Origin: Nocardioides sp. CER19
GTDB taxonomy: Bacteria; Actinomycetota; Actinomycetes; Propionibacteriales; Nocardioidaceae
Assembly (NCBI RefSeq): GCF_029846275.1
Contig: NZ_JARVWS010000001.1
Coordinates: 1,426,001 to 1,490,000, forward strand
Direction: 5' to 3'
Length of the DNA stretch: 64,000 bases
Positions 50,637 through 59,345 of this stretch are shown here, piece by piece. The notes below the pieces were generated by a model. The model was not told where the DNA came from and searched no databases. It was given only the letters and a program-made list of their open reading frames with translations. A program made the position numbers and the translations under genes. Every line of letters begins with the position of its first letter. Positions within the stretch are counted from its first letter, which is position 1.

Positions 50637-51101
50637 ATGACCCACGCCGTCAGGGACATTCTCGGGGGCGAGGTCGACGACGAGACCCTGCGCGAGCACG
50701 CTCGTGAACGCACAGCCCGCGAACGGCTGAACCGGATCGAGGAGTTGCGCGACGTCGCGTTCCTTCGATCCAAGAACCTCCCTCAGCGAGCGATCGCCGA
50801 ACGCCTCGGCACGACCCAGCCGCGAGTGCTGCGGATGTTGCGGGCACTCGACATCAAAGAGTCGAGCGGCGAGCCGCGAGAGACCCCCGAGGAGATCATC
50901 CTGCGCACCGTCGTCGAGCACGCCGACCGCGGGATGATGGTCAAGCGCCTGAAGGCCTTCACCTACACCGTCGGTGAGTACGCGCCCTATCCGGCCGAGG
51001 GGAAGACCCGCGGCACCTGGGAGCAGGTGGTCGACGCGCACCGCGAGGGGTATCTGACGCGCGGCGAGTTCGAGGAGATCCGCTCTGCCGCCGGTCTTTA
51101 G
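50637..51101 (+). CDS. HTH protein, candidate antitoxin/autoregulator of the zeta module
   Basis: A 154-residue protein. LNRIEELRDVAFLRSKNLPQ followed by RAIAERLGTTQPRVLRMLRA (residues ~30-72) is a clear helix-turn-helix. The C-terminal half (ILRTVVEHADRGMMVKRLKA, then WEQVVDAHREGYLTRGEFEE) is helical. GAGAGGTGAAG precedes the ATG. A palindrome-covered promoter lies upstream and the zeta-like kinase gene follows 13 bases later, an arrangement like antitoxin-toxin operons in which the antitoxin also represses. The sequence is not close to known epsilon or PezA antitoxins, so the role is inference. Confidence 0.65.
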   Translation: MTHAVRDILGGEVDDETLREHARERTARERLNRIEELRDVAFLRSKNLPQRAIAERLGTTQPRVLRMLRALDIKESSGEPRETPEEIILRTVVEHADRGMMVKRLKAFTYTVGEYAPYPAEGKTRGTWEQVVDAHREGYLTRGEFEEIRSAAGL

Positions 51102-51114
51102 CGGCGTCATCCCG

Positions 51115-51936
51115 ATGCCCGGCGGCAGGGACGAGGTCCACGCACAACTGACTGACCTGCTCGCGCCAGGCGGGCGCCTGCATCACAGCACCGGCATCAC
51201 GTTCGACCAGGACGTGCTCGACAACGTCACCGAGAGGTACCTCGCCCAGCAGGGCGACGTCGCTCGCGGGGGAGCGATGGCGGTCGTGACCGCCGGGCCG
51301 CCCGGCGCCGGGAAGTCGTTTCGGACCGAGCACCTCGTCGGCTACCGGCGCATCGACGCTGACGAGATCAAAGACCTCCTCCTGGAGCATGCCCTCGCGC
51401 TCGGACTCCTCGACGACGCCACAGGCATCCTTCTCAGCGACATGGGACCCGTCTCGCCGCGGGAACTCTCAGGACGCGTCCACAAGGGGTCGACCGACGT
51501 AGCCGAGGCTGTCCGGTTCCACGCGATGGCCCGCAAGGAGAACGTGCTCATCGCGGGCACGCTCCAGTGGGACGGACTGCCCCGCCAGTACGCCGGAGAC
51601 CTGTTCGACTTCGACTACGAGCGTCTGCGGATCGTCGACGTCGAGGTCCCGCTCTCGGTCGCTATCGAGCGTGCCCGTCAGCGGTGGTGGCACGACCGTC
51701 ACACCGAGCCCCTCGGCGGCCGGTTCATGTCCGACGAGGCAGTGAAGTCCTACTTCGACGACCCGTCGCCGGTCTCTCGGTGCCAGGCACACGCCGACGA
51801 ACTGTGGGACCGGACCTGGGAGGCGCTCGACGTCGTCCAGGAGCGAGTCGAGATGACCGATGTCGGCGCCACTGAGACGACCTACACCCGCCGCAGCGAG
51901 GACGGCGAGATCGTCGAGGACGAGTTCCCCGTCTAG
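51115..51936 (+). CDS. Zeta-toxin-like P-loop kinase
   Basis: A 273-residue protein. Walker A is GPPGAGKSF (residues 61-69), followed by the zeta-type YRRIDADEIKDLLLEHAL (Asp for substrate activation, ~77-94), SGRVHKGSTDVAEAVRFHAM and ENVLIAGTLQW, matching the order in zeta/PezT kinases. It also has a lid-type Arg-rich helix (VAIERARQRWWHDRHTEPLG). Zeta toxins phosphorylate UDP-N-acetylglucosamine and block wall synthesis; a role as a plain small-molecule kinase is possible. No strong ribosome site is present, so coupling to the upstream HTH gene is likely. A toxin-antitoxin pair would stabilise the element. Confidence 0.75.
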   Translation: MPGGRDEVHAQLTDLLAPGGRLHHSTGITFDQDVLDNVTERYLAQQGDVARGGAMAVVTAGPPGAGKSFRTEHLVGYRRIDADEIKDLLLEHALALGLLDDATGILLSDMGPVSPRELSGRVHKGSTDVAEAVRFHAMARKENVLIAGTLQWDGLPRQYAGDLFDFDYERLRIVDVEVPLSVAIERARQRWWHDRHTEPLGGRFMSDEAVKSYFDDPSPVSRCQAHADELWDRTWEALDVVQERVEMTDVGATETTYTRRSEDGEIVEDEFPV

Positions 51937-52115
51937 GCGCGAAGGTTCAGAACGGCAGCCGGTCCAGCGCGGCCTCGTCGATCCGGTGGAGGAGCGGCGG
52001 CAGACCCGCCCTGAGCCGGACGCGCGGACGTACCTGGCGACCACGGGATCACGTACGGCGGTCTCTGCCGCCTGGACTTCGAAGGGCGTCGACGCGGTCA
52101 TCGGTTCATGGTGAG

Positions 52116-53015
52116 GTGTCGGTGAGAGTCGTCCAGACTGATGCCATGTTCGAGCGGCCACGCAATTGGATGCGCGCATTCCGGGGGGAGCGTTACGACC
52201 TCTACCGGGCTGCGATCGCTGACAGGGCGGATCCGACTAGGGATGAGACCCCCGATCCGTGGGCGAAGTTCCTATGGGCGTATCACCGCATGGACCGGCT
52301 GTACGGCGACGTGGACCGATGGGTGAAGGCTGGAAATCTCTGGGTCGAGACGACGGCTGGCGACATCTCGGGCAACGACGTCCGCACCGACCACTGGCTC
52401 CGGCTCAACTCGATACCGGCCGACTGGGCTCCCAGGTCGGGCGAAGTCTTTCAGCACTACCGAAGCAGCCTCGACCACTTGATATTCGCGCTTTCGACCT
52501 TCGTGAAGGGCGAGCCGCTCACGGAGGCGGAGGCGCTCGCATGCGAGTACCCGGTTGTTGATCCAGGCAGAGAACTCGCGAAGAACATTGAGGAGCGGCG
52601 CCTCCGCTGGCTGCCGAAGGAAGCACGTGAATACATCCGTGATCAGCAACCGATCTTCTTCGGCAAGGAGAAGAACAATCTCTGGCTCCTGCACCGGTTC
52701 GCCAACATCGACAAGCACCGAAGCCTGAACGTGACGGGGGTCGGTGCCCTCGCCCCCGGGGGTCACATTGGGGACGCAGGGGACTTGTTTGACGGTGAGG
52801 CCTTGCTCGCCGCTCCGGGACTAGATGGCAAGCCGTGCCTTGAGAACTGCCACATGTACGTCTCGGTCAGCGTCGGCGACGGTGTCTCGGTGAAGACCGT
52901 GCCCCTCATTCGTGCCATGTGCCAGGTTCACGTTCACGTCGAGGAGATTCTGCACAGCGTGATTGACCTGACGGTTCCGGGCGAGTTCGAGATCGGTCCG
53001 CTCGGCCACGACTGA
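52116..53015 (+). CDS. Hypothetical 299-aa cargo protein with RxxLDHL and NxDKHR motifs
   Basis: A soluble protein with YRSSLDHLIFALSTF (residues ~110-124) and LLHRFANIDKHRSLNV (~189-204), both aromatic and helical, plus a beta-rich C-terminal half. Proteins with this LDHL...DKHR pair occur scattered in bacteria and phages without known function. The R-x4-H string in RSSLDH recalls HEPN nucleases but is not enough to claim one. The start is a GTG at 52116; an ATG at 52146 is the alternative, and neither has a good ribosome site. The 51937-52115 gap upstream has no convincing gene. Confidence 0.65.
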   Translation: MSVRVVQTDAMFERPRNWMRAFRGERYDLYRAAIADRADPTRDETPDPWAKFLWAYHRMDRLYGDVDRWVKAGNLWVETTAGDISGNDVRTDHWLRLNSIPADWAPRSGEVFQHYRSSLDHLIFALSTFVKGEPLTEAEALACEYPVVDPGRELAKNIEERRLRWLPKEAREYIRDQQPIFFGKEKNNLWLLHRFANIDKHRSLNVTGVGALAPGGHIGDAGDLFDGEALLAAPGLDGKPCLENCHMYVSVSVGDGVSVKTVPLIRAMCQVHVHVEEILHSVIDLTVPGEFEIGPLGHD

Positions 53016-53392
53016 ACGATCCCTTCTCTGTGCACGACCTTTTCATGACCCAGCTGACAGCCGATGACCGGACGCTGACGGGCATCAACGCATCCTTATG
53101 CGCCGCTTTGGCGGAGAGCCGGCAGACCGGGCTTCGCGCGTTCTGAGCGACCGACCTGCGCGCCAGACCACGAGTAGACGGGAGCACCTGGCTCGCCCTG
53201 TCGACGTCGGCCAAGGCCTCGGCGGGGACTAGGAGACGGGACGTGCAGGTCCCGAAACATGAGGTCCGGGCGGGTCATTGTCGTCCTCGGGAGGTAAAGA
53301 GAAGGGTCGACACCGGGGTGCAGGAAACGGGTTCCGAGCACCTCTGGTGCCGTGTCAGAGAGGCACGCACCTGCTCGCAGGAAGGTGCAATC
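53016..53392. other. Non-coding stretch of 377 bp within the cargo
   Basis: No reading frame with protein-like sequence was seen on either strand. A small hairpin CGGGAC-N6-GTCCCG lies at 53237-53254. The last ~100 bases lead into the ribosome site of the secreted protein gene and presumably carry its promoter. Confidence 0.5.
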
Positions 53393-53935
53393 ATGACCAA
53401 GATGAGATTGCGCGGCCTCCGCGCCGCCGCCGTCACCGCGCTGCTCGGCGCGACGTCGCTGGCCGGGCTCGCTCCCGCGAACGCCGACGCCCCCGACGGC
53501 GGCGGCTTCACTCCCTACACCGTCACGGACCCCAACGGGGGCGGCTATCAGTGGGACGACTGCCTCTACCCGGACCGGTCTCTGGCGGGGTCTACCGTCG
53601 TCGCGAAGTTCACCTACTCCACCGGCAAGGCTGCGGGCTCCTACGTCCTGGACTGCACGGGGGTGCGCCACATCAAGGACGGCCACGGGTTCAGCAGCAA
53701 CACCGAGGGCTGCATCGACACCATCCTGAAGAAGCCGGACCAGAAGCGCACCTCGGCTTCGAACGCGGCCAACGACCAGATCATGAAGAGCAACGTCGCC
53801 GGATATCCGTACTACTTCACCGGCTACGTGATCACCGCCAAGACCGGGAACCACCGGATCGTGACGGCCTACACCGAGTCGGACGGAAGCGATGGCAGCG
53901 GTGACTGGGCCGATTGCAAGAAACTGCTGGCCTGA
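53393..53935 (+). CDS. Secreted cargo protein of unknown function, 180 aa
   Basis: A signal peptide (MTKMRLRGLRAAAVTALLGA, cleavage after ANA at about residue 32) leads to a mature protein of ~150 residues. The mature part has Cys pairs in WDDCLYPD/YVLDCTG and GCIDTILK/WADCKKLL, probably two disulfides. FTYSTGKAAGSYVLDCTGVR and YYFTGYVITAKTGNHRIVTA are beta-type segments. AGGAAGG precedes the ATG. The codon use is host-like. There are no enzymatic motifs; a surface or exported factor carried by the transposon is suggested. Confidence 0.72.
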   Translation: MTKMRLRGLRAAAVTALLGATSLAGLAPANADAPDGGGFTPYTVTDPNGGGYQWDDCLYPDRSLAGSTVVAKFTYSTGKAAGSYVLDCTGVRHIKDGHGFSSNTEGCIDTILKKPDQKRTSASNAANDQIMKSNVAGYPYYFTGYVITAKTGNHRIVTAYTESDGSDGSGDWADCKKLLA

Positions 53936-53959
53936 GGGAAGGCCGTAGCCTTCGCTGAC

Positions 53960-54385
53960 ATGGAACTCACGATGCAGGTCGAGCCCACGGGGTGGGGTTG
54001 GCTGACGGTCACCGGAGAGCAAGTCTCGGTGAGGCTGCGCGCCTCCTATGTCTCCGACGTGCTGACCAAGGTCGTCGGCGTCATCGCAGACGCCGCCAAC
54101 GGGGCTGGATCGGCGCAGGCCCTGCTCGGCCTGGAGCCCGGTGGCGCAACGTTCTCGATCGAGCGTCGCGACGAGGCATGGAGCATCCTCAGCGTCCAGG
54201 TGAGCGAGGACCGACGTGCCCAGGGAGGGTTCGAGTTCCGCGTGCGGACGGCGTCCCTGGCGAGGCTCGGTCTCGGGCTGGCCGCCTCCGTCGACCGGGA
54301 GGCCTACCTGGAGTCGTGGAGCCAGCAAGGTACCTGGCCGACCGAGGCCTTGGCCCGGCTCCACCATTTGGCCTCGCAGGCCTGA
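53960..54385 (+). CDS. Hypothetical 141-aa cargo protein
   Basis: A compact soluble protein: MELTMQVEPTGWGWLTVTGE, then VSVRLRASYVSDVLTKVVGV and FEFRVRTASLARLGLGLAAS, with alternating strands and helices ending in LARLHHLASQA. It lies 24 bases after the secreted protein gene on the same strand, so they may be co-expressed. Similar immunity-type partners are seen beside secreted polypeptides, but nothing here proves that. It ends at a strong hairpin. Confidence 0.6.
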   Translation: MELTMQVEPTGWGWLTVTGEQVSVRLRASYVSDVLTKVVGVIADAANGAGSAQALLGLEPGGATFSIERRDEAWSILSVQVSEDRRAQGGFEFRVRTASLARLGLGLAASVDREAYLESWSQQGTWPTEALARLHHLASQA

Positions 54386-54387
54386 TC

Positions 54388-54430
54388 CACCCCGGTGTCT
54401 CGGCGGCCATGCGGTCGGGGCACCGGGGTG
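54388..54430. terminator. Bidirectional terminator hairpin in the cargo
   Basis: CACCCCGGTG (54388-54397) pairs perfectly with CACCGGGGTG (54421-54430), between two convergent genes and right after the stop of the first. Confidence 0.7.
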
Positions 54431-54459
54431 ACGGCGTTGAATGCGGCGAAAGCGCCCTG

Positions 54460-54897
54460 TCAGGGGTTGCAGGTGGCCTCGATCGCGACCTTGGTGCCCA
54501 TTGTCCAGTCGGCCCACTTCGTCGTGAAGTCGTCGTCAGGAGCGAAAGCGGCGACTGCGAGGTCGGTCGTCGTTGTGTACCAGGACTCGACCTCGGTGGC
54601 GGCGGCTCCGGTCATCGAGGGGCGAACGCTTTCCAGGGCCTGCTTCAGGTTGCCGATCTGCTTCATCGACGGGTTGAGGGCCGGGATCCTGTCCAGCGCG
54701 GCAGTGAGGTCGCCACAATATGGCGCGACCTGCTGTTCCAGGGTTGCCTCGGCCGGTGCGCTCGTTGACGGCCTGGTGGTTGCTGGCGCGGGCGTCGGCT
54801 CACCGGGCTGGCCGGCGTCCGATCCGCCGCCGCAGCCAGCAAGCGCGAGGGACGTCAAGACCGACACGATCGCGGCGAAAGCGGGCAGCAATCTCAT
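54460..54897 (-). CDS. Lipoprotein of unknown function, 145 aa
   Basis: A lipoprotein signal (MRLLPAFAAIVSVLTSLALA then GCGGG, lipobox LALAGC with Cys22) is followed by a Pro/Thr-rich linker (GEPTPAPATTRPSTSAPAEA). A helical domain of ~90 residues comes next, with two further Cys (YCGDL and the C-terminal EATCNP) that could pair. It would sit on the outer face of the membrane. It is transcribed toward the terminator shared with the convergent hypothetical gene. The family was not recognised. Confidence 0.78.
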   Translation of the reverse strand: MRLLPAFAAIVSVLTSLALAGCGGGSDAGQPGEPTPAPATTRPSTSAPAEATLEQQVAPYCGDLTAALDRIPALNPSMKQIGNLKQALESVRPSMTGAAATEVESWYTTTTDLAVAAFAPDDDFTTKWADWTMGTKVAIEATCNP

Positions 54898-55237
54898 AGG
54901 CCCGAGGGTAAAGCGATCCGTCGTCGCTACGTTGCGGATCAGACAATCCGCACGAACCCGGGCAGACCTTGTCCGTCGCCAGCAAGCATTCCTGACGCTC
55001 GGTTCGGCGAACGACGAACGCTGCCGGACCGGCCGCGCCCGAAGGTAGGCACGCCAAAGGTCTGCAGCGTAGACGGTGTTCGCATGCCGACCCGGAGCGT
55101 TCCAGTTTGGCCGCTAACGCCTTAGGGATCCGGCACGGATGCCAGCGCCGCCGCCTCGCCCCGTGAGCGCTGCGCCCACGGTCTGGCGCTTGGCCGCGCG
55201 TGCCCGTCGGGCTGCACACGGACGAGCTGTGCCTTCC
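54898..55237. other. Non-coding stretch of 340 bp between two minus-strand cargo genes
   Basis: No protein-like frame was seen. It should contain the lipoprotein promoter near 54898-55000 and the 3' end of the KAP gene transcript. No clear terminator stem was noticed. Confidence 0.45.
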
Positions 55238-58200
55238 TCAGCGATCGTCAAAGTTCACGCGCTTTGCCTTGCCGAAGAGGTTCGTCGAGGTGGAGTATCC
55301 CAGTTTGGGCATCACGGAGAGGGCCTTGCTCTCCAGGCTCTTCGTGCCCTTCACCGCCGCCCTGACTCGCTGGCCGAGCGCGCCCTTGACGCCTTGCGGG
55401 AGCGGCATCCCAACCGTGAGGAGTGAGTTGAGAGCGAGTTCTGCAGCGCTGACATTGCCTCCAGCGTTGTTCGCGTGCAGGTCGAGCAACCCGTAGATGA
55501 TCGTCTCGACCAGCCTGCGTCTCGCTGCGTTGCTCTGGATGTTGGCCTGGCGCCAGAGCGTGATGACGGCTTGCCGTTGGTTATTGTTTGTGGTCTTCGC
55601 AAACCGTCTGCACAGTAGGTCGGCCACCATGTGGTCATCGGCGTTGGCGAGCCCCAGGGTCTTGAGGGCGAGGCCGTGCGGGATGTCGCTGTCAGGTGCG
55701 CTGAGGTAACGGTCGAGGAAGTCGCGATGTTCGTCCGTCGTCCAATTCTTGTGGATCACCTGGGCAGCGTCTGCGATCTCTTCTGAGAGCGCACCCTTAG
55801 CGAGGAGTCGTTCGTAGACCACGGCCAAGTCCTCGGGGCCGGGCTCGGTGAGATCGATCCACAGCGTGGCAGCGCTTGCTGCAGATCGACCGTAGTCGTC
55901 GATAACAGTCGCGATGGTCTGGGTGGTTGGAAGGTCATCGGAGGTGAAGTGATCCTGCCCGGATGCACGGGCGAGTTCGAGCGGCACCGCCACGCGCCCG
56001 AGATCGTCGAGCCACGGGCTCGAGGCCGCCTCTCGAAGGATGCCTCGCACCTGGTTGGGGTCCAGATTGTCGCCGGATGTGCGAAGTGCTTGCGTCCCGT
56101 ACTCAATGACGTACCTATAGAGAGGCTCGTCGGAGTCGGCTTCTGTGGCGTCGGCGGCAAGGGTGTCCTGCAACGACGCAGCAACAGCGCTCATGATCTG
56201 CGCGTAGTCGAGCACGCCTGCGGCGGTGAAGAGAGCGGCGCGCTCCAAGACATCAATTCGTTCGGTTGCTTCATCGTCGTCCGTGACGACCGGCTCGACG
56301 AGTTCGATGACATCTGGGTTCAGCGTCGGCTTTGCGTCGTTTGGAAGTTCCGCGATGAGAGGAGCCAAAGCGTCCAGGGCGGCACGCGTGGTTGCAATGT
56401 CGCCCTTTTCGTTCCACGCCTTCGCCACGAGACGCGTGATCAACTGCCGGTGGACGGTAGTGATCGCCGTCGGGCTGATGCCGTGAAGCCACGCTGGCCA
56501 GTCGCTAAGCACCCTGAACCGAGTCGCGTTGAGTACGTTGGTCGCGAGGTTGCCCATCTCCACGGGTTCGGTCTTGCCGATCAGGGCCAAGGCAGCGTTG
56601 CGGGCGTCCATGCTGTCGACCGCTAGGAGGATCCGCAGTACCCGGTGCTGGACGGGCGTCTCGCGCCGTGCTGACTCATTCGAGAGCGCGTCGAGAACCA
56701 AGCGCGGGTTGAACGGCTCCGGTCCGGGTTCAGCGGCTGCCGTCGCCGGTTGTCCCGTGGTGGCAGGGACCGTGGGTGCGGCTTCGGCTGCCCTCTTGGC
56801 GTCGGTCCACTCGGCGTGGGCTCGAACCGCTTCGGTAGCGAGCGCCACGACGCGAGGCTGAAGCGTGGCGAGAATCTGCACTAAATCGTCGTCGCCCAGG
56901 GCGAAGAGTCGAGCCACCGTGTTGGGGCCCGTCGGCCCAACTATGCGTGAGGACAAGTACTCCGTCACGATGTGCGGCGCGGCCTCCAACGCAAGGGGGG
57001 CATCGCTGAACAAGAAGTCGGGCGGCGTCGTTCCCGCACCTGTGACCGATGCGATAACTCGACGGCGTAGCGCCGCCGCGCTCTTCTCCGACCCGGCCGT
57101 GGCCAGCGCCCAGGCGCTGGCCACGGTGTCCTCGTCGAGAATGCCACCCACCTCGTCTTCAAGGTTGCAGATGGCCTCCGCAACCGCGTCGACGACGGTG
57201 TCGGCTGCGAGGTTCGGCACGGCCTCAGTAAGAAGCAAGAACGACCTCGCCGCGTTCGGCCCCGCCAAGCCGGATCCCGTCCGGACTTGATGCGCGAGCA
57301 ATTGCAGGACGCCTGTGCGTGTCGCCTCGTCGAGACTGTCGACCCGTCGCGTCAGCGTGTCGACGTCGGCATCTTCCGCTGCCTGCTCGATGGCGAGCGC
57401 AAGTTCGCCGTCAAGACCGAACACGGTTCCGCTGCTCTGCATGTAGATCAGGTCGCGCGAAGGCCCGTTCACTTGGCGCGTGCGGCTCAGATAGTTAAGT
57501 AGTTGCTTGTTGTGCGCCTTGACGGTCCGGTCGGCTCGGTCGTCTGTGTCACTCTCGTCGGGTTCGTTCTCCACCAGAACAGTGCTCGGGGCGGCATTTT
57601 CAAGTGCATAGGACCGAGCGAGTTCTACTGCGCGATCCGATGTCCCAGAGGGCAACTCGCCGTCTGGGTTGCGCATAAGGCGCAGGACCAGGTCAGGGAG
57701 GTTGGCTTCGACTTCAAGGTGGCGCGCGAAGAGCGGGAATTCCACGCGGAGGCAGACGAGCCGAGCCACCGATGCCGCGTTGACGCGGGGATCTTCAGCG
57801 AGCAGGCCGGACCGGTACCGTTCCTCCGCCAATCGATAGGCCAGGGAGAAGGTGTTCAGTAAGTGCTTGACCCGCCGCGGGCTGGCTACATGGGTGGGGA
57901 TCAAGACGGAAAGCACGTATTCCCTGTTGATGTCGGCCCACAGCCCACCTCGGTGCTCGACGAGTGACGCTGCGTACTTGCTGACGCTTTGATTGAGCAG
58001 CGGCGGCAGGCTGAGTTGGTACTGGAAGACCTTGTCAAGGTATGCGCTACCGGTGCTGTAGTAGGGATTGGCGTCATCAGCCGGGGTCTCTTGCTTGGCC
58101 GCCCGGGTAAGCGCACCTTCGAGGACGTTCTGATCGGCGGCGACGACAAAGACGCAGCGTTCGATGCCGAGGAACGTGCGGATCGTGTCCAGAGTGGCAA

Positions 58201-58963
58201 CAACTTCGCTCGGTGAGCATCGGTCGAGTTCATCGACGAAGACCACGAGTCGCCTTGCCCCAGCGTCGGATACGAGTTCCTTGAAGAGCGCCTCGAACTG
58301 TTCGTCACTCTCCGGCTTCGCGATGCTCCGGTCGACACTAAAGGTCTTGCTTGCCAGCGCGATGAGGGCGGCGAGCAGCGACGCCGGCACGAGCCCGGCG
58401 ACAATCACCTGCTTCGACAGCGCTCGGAACGCCGTCCCGAACCCACCCCTCTGGACACCGATCACACTCTGTCCCCAGGCGTACAGACCGATGATGATCG
58501 CGAGGATTGCAGTCAGAGCCCCGAGGAGCAGTGCGAAGACGCCCAGCAGCCTGAAAACCGTCGCGGCAGGCACCTTGATCTCAGTCCTTGTCCGTCCGCT
58601 GTAGAGGTCTCCGTGGTACTTCGCCTGCCTGCACTCAAGTTCGGTCGCAACGGCGCTGATGAAGTTCCGCCGGAGTGGGACGTCGGCGTACTTGAAAGCA
58701 TCGAACCGAACGAACCGGACGCCCCCCTTCTTGTCGATCTTGCCCTTGAGAAGGTTGGCGATTCCGCTCTTGCCTGAACCCCAGGGGCCGTAAAGGGCGA
58801 TGTTCGCGGGGGTCTTGACGGATGTGGTCAGCGCAGCGAGCTGATCGACAATGCCTGTGTGCGCGAGCCGGTCATCAGTCGCCGCCTCAAGTTCGCGATC
58901 CTCGATGAGGTCGGAAGGATCGAGTTGGACCGCGACGCTTGCCTGCCCACTGTTGCTGCTCAA
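55238..58963 (-). CDS. KAP-family P-loop NTPase, 1241 aa
   Basis: A very large membrane-associated NTPase. Walker A is YGPWGSGKSGIANLL (residues ~59-73). Two membrane hairpins are inserted between the Walker motifs (~135-165 and ~185-210). Walker B is LVVFVDELDRCSPSEV (~245-260), followed by VFVVAADQNVLEGAL and SPRRVKHLLNTFSLAY, all KAP hallmarks. The C-terminal ~800 residues are helical repeats. KAP proteins include the plasmid-borne phage-exclusion protein PifA, and many lie in mobile defence islands. It is the last and largest cargo gene, facing inward from the right end. A role in phage exclusion is plausible but unproven. Confidence 0.85.
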   Translation of the reverse strand: MSSNSGQASVAVQLDPSDLIEDRELEAATDDRLAHTGIVDQLAALTTSVKTPANIALYGPWGSGKSGIANLLKGKIDKKGGVRFVRFDAFKYADVPLRRNFISAVATELECRQAKYHGDLYSGRTRTEIKVPAATVFRLLGVFALLLGALTAILAIIIGLYAWGQSVIGVQRGGFGTAFRALSKQVIVAGLVPASLLAALIALASKTFSVDRSIAKPESDEQFEALFKELVSDAGARRLVVFVDELDRCSPSEVVATLDTIRTFLGIERCVFVVAADQNVLEGALTRAAKQETPADDANPYYSTGSAYLDKVFQYQLSLPPLLNQSVSKYAASLVEHRGGLWADINREYVLSVLIPTHVASPRRVKHLLNTFSLAYRLAEERYRSGLLAEDPRVNAASVARLVCLRVEFPLFARHLEVEANLPDLVLRLMRNPDGELPSGTSDRAVELARSYALENAAPSTVLVENEPDESDTDDRADRTVKAHNKQLLNYLSRTRQVNGPSRDLIYMQSSGTVFGLDGELALAIEQAAEDADVDTLTRRVDSLDEATRTGVLQLLAHQVRTGSGLAGPNAARSFLLLTEAVPNLAADTVVDAVAEAICNLEDEVGGILDEDTVASAWALATAGSEKSAAALRRRVIASVTGAGTTPPDFLFSDAPLALEAAPHIVTEYLSSRIVGPTGPNTVARLFALGDDDLVQILATLQPRVVALATEAVRAHAEWTDAKRAAEAAPTVPATTGQPATAAAEPGPEPFNPRLVLDALSNESARRETPVQHRVLRILLAVDSMDARNAALALIGKTEPVEMGNLATNVLNATRFRVLSDWPAWLHGISPTAITTVHRQLITRLVAKAWNEKGDIATTRAALDALAPLIAELPNDAKPTLNPDVIELVEPVVTDDDEATERIDVLERAALFTAAGVLDYAQIMSAVAASLQDTLAADATEADSDEPLYRYVIEYGTQALRTSGDNLDPNQVRGILREAASSPWLDDLGRVAVPLELARASGQDHFTSDDLPTTQTIATVIDDYGRSAASAATLWIDLTEPGPEDLAVVYERLLAKGALSEEIADAAQVIHKNWTTDEHRDFLDRYLSAPDSDIPHGLALKTLGLANADDHMVADLLCRRFAKTTNNNQRQAVITLWRQANIQSNAARRRLVETIIYGLLDLHANNAGGNVSAAELALNSLLTVGMPLPQGVKGALGQRVRAAVKGTKSLESKALSVMPKLGYSTSTNLFGKAKRVNFDDR

Positions 58964-59280
58964 CGGTTCCTACCTGTCCCCACGCGTGTGCACTTGCTTG
59001 TCGACCTCGGCCCGAGCGTCTCGTCCGCCGAACAACCCGGAATGGATTGCTGTCTCGGGGCGGTCGCGCACGCGATGGCGAGCAGTTCTTCACTTTAGGG
59101 ATGGACGACGACAGATGGGCAAGAACCGCGAACTTGCGGCGTTCGCGGACTGCTCCGACGATTCGATCCCCGGCAGAACAGGCGGCACATCGGTGCATCC
59201 TGATCGGTCGCTTACGCCGCGGGACGACGCGATGGACGTCGTGGTGCGCCATTGAACCGTGCGCTGGCCGCGGATCCACC
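58964..59280. other. Non-coding right-end region of the element
   Basis: About 317 bp between the KAP start and the right-end palindrome show no protein-like frame. An 8-bp inverted repeat CCGCGAAC / GTTCGCGG (59126-59148) is present. The KAP promoter should lie here. Further recombinase arm sites may also be present. Confidence 0.45.
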
Positions 59281-59306
59281 TCTGACTGCGACATGTCGCA
59301 GTCAGA
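59281..59306. repeat. Perfect 26-bp palindrome near the right end
   Basis: The sequence from TCTGACTGCGACA to TGTCGCAGTCAGA is a perfect, loopless 26-bp palindrome, 26 bases inside the right terminal repeat. The left end has only a weak relative (CTGCGTGTCGCTGACAT near 41143). It is probably a recombinase or accessory protein site. Confidence 0.8.
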
Positions 59307-59332
59307 TTGACTAGGCATAACATCCAGTTCCG

Positions 59333-59340
59333 GCAGATAA
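59333..59340 (-). repeat. Right terminal inverted repeat
   Basis: GCAGATAA is the exact inverse of TTATCTGC at the left end. Five or six bases (GCTGCG) separate it from restored tadA codons, matching a donor-derived core. Confidence 0.8.
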
Positions 59341-59345
59341 GCTGC

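Larger units (their letters stand above)
41068..59340. mobile_element. Tn554-like element of about 18.3 kb inserted in tadA
   Basis: The ends are TTATCTGC (41068-41075) and its inverse GCAGATAA (59333-59340). Host tadA sequence reads up to 41067 and resumes near 59346. If a 6-base core is assumed on each side (GCGAGG left, GCTGCG right), the left core plus right flank gives the uninterrupted codons Arg-Glu-Ala-Leu-Val-Lys. Tn554 likewise uses a 6-bp core and leaves no classical target duplication. The left end carries the Tn554-type trio: two tyrosine recombinases and a coiled-coil partner, all overlapping. The remaining ~13 kb is cargo with visibly different base composition in places. No tRNA site, relaxase or conjugation gene was seen. 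Confidence 0.85.

Noticed and set aside
51937..52179. Possible minus-strand remnant (PVVARYVRASGSG and LLHRIDEAALDRLPF in two frames)
   Set aside because: Short, shifted between frames and without start signal or a recognised family; could be chance.
52116..53015. HEPN ribonuclease call from an R-x4-H string
   Set aside because: Only one short motif match; the flanking helices do not show the rest of the HEPN pattern.
41068..59340. Element considered as a tRNA-integrated prophage or ICE
   Set aside because: No tRNA gene or long direct repeats at the ends, no relaxase, VirB, capsid or terminase genes; the recombinases are of the Tn554 type and the target is a protein gene.
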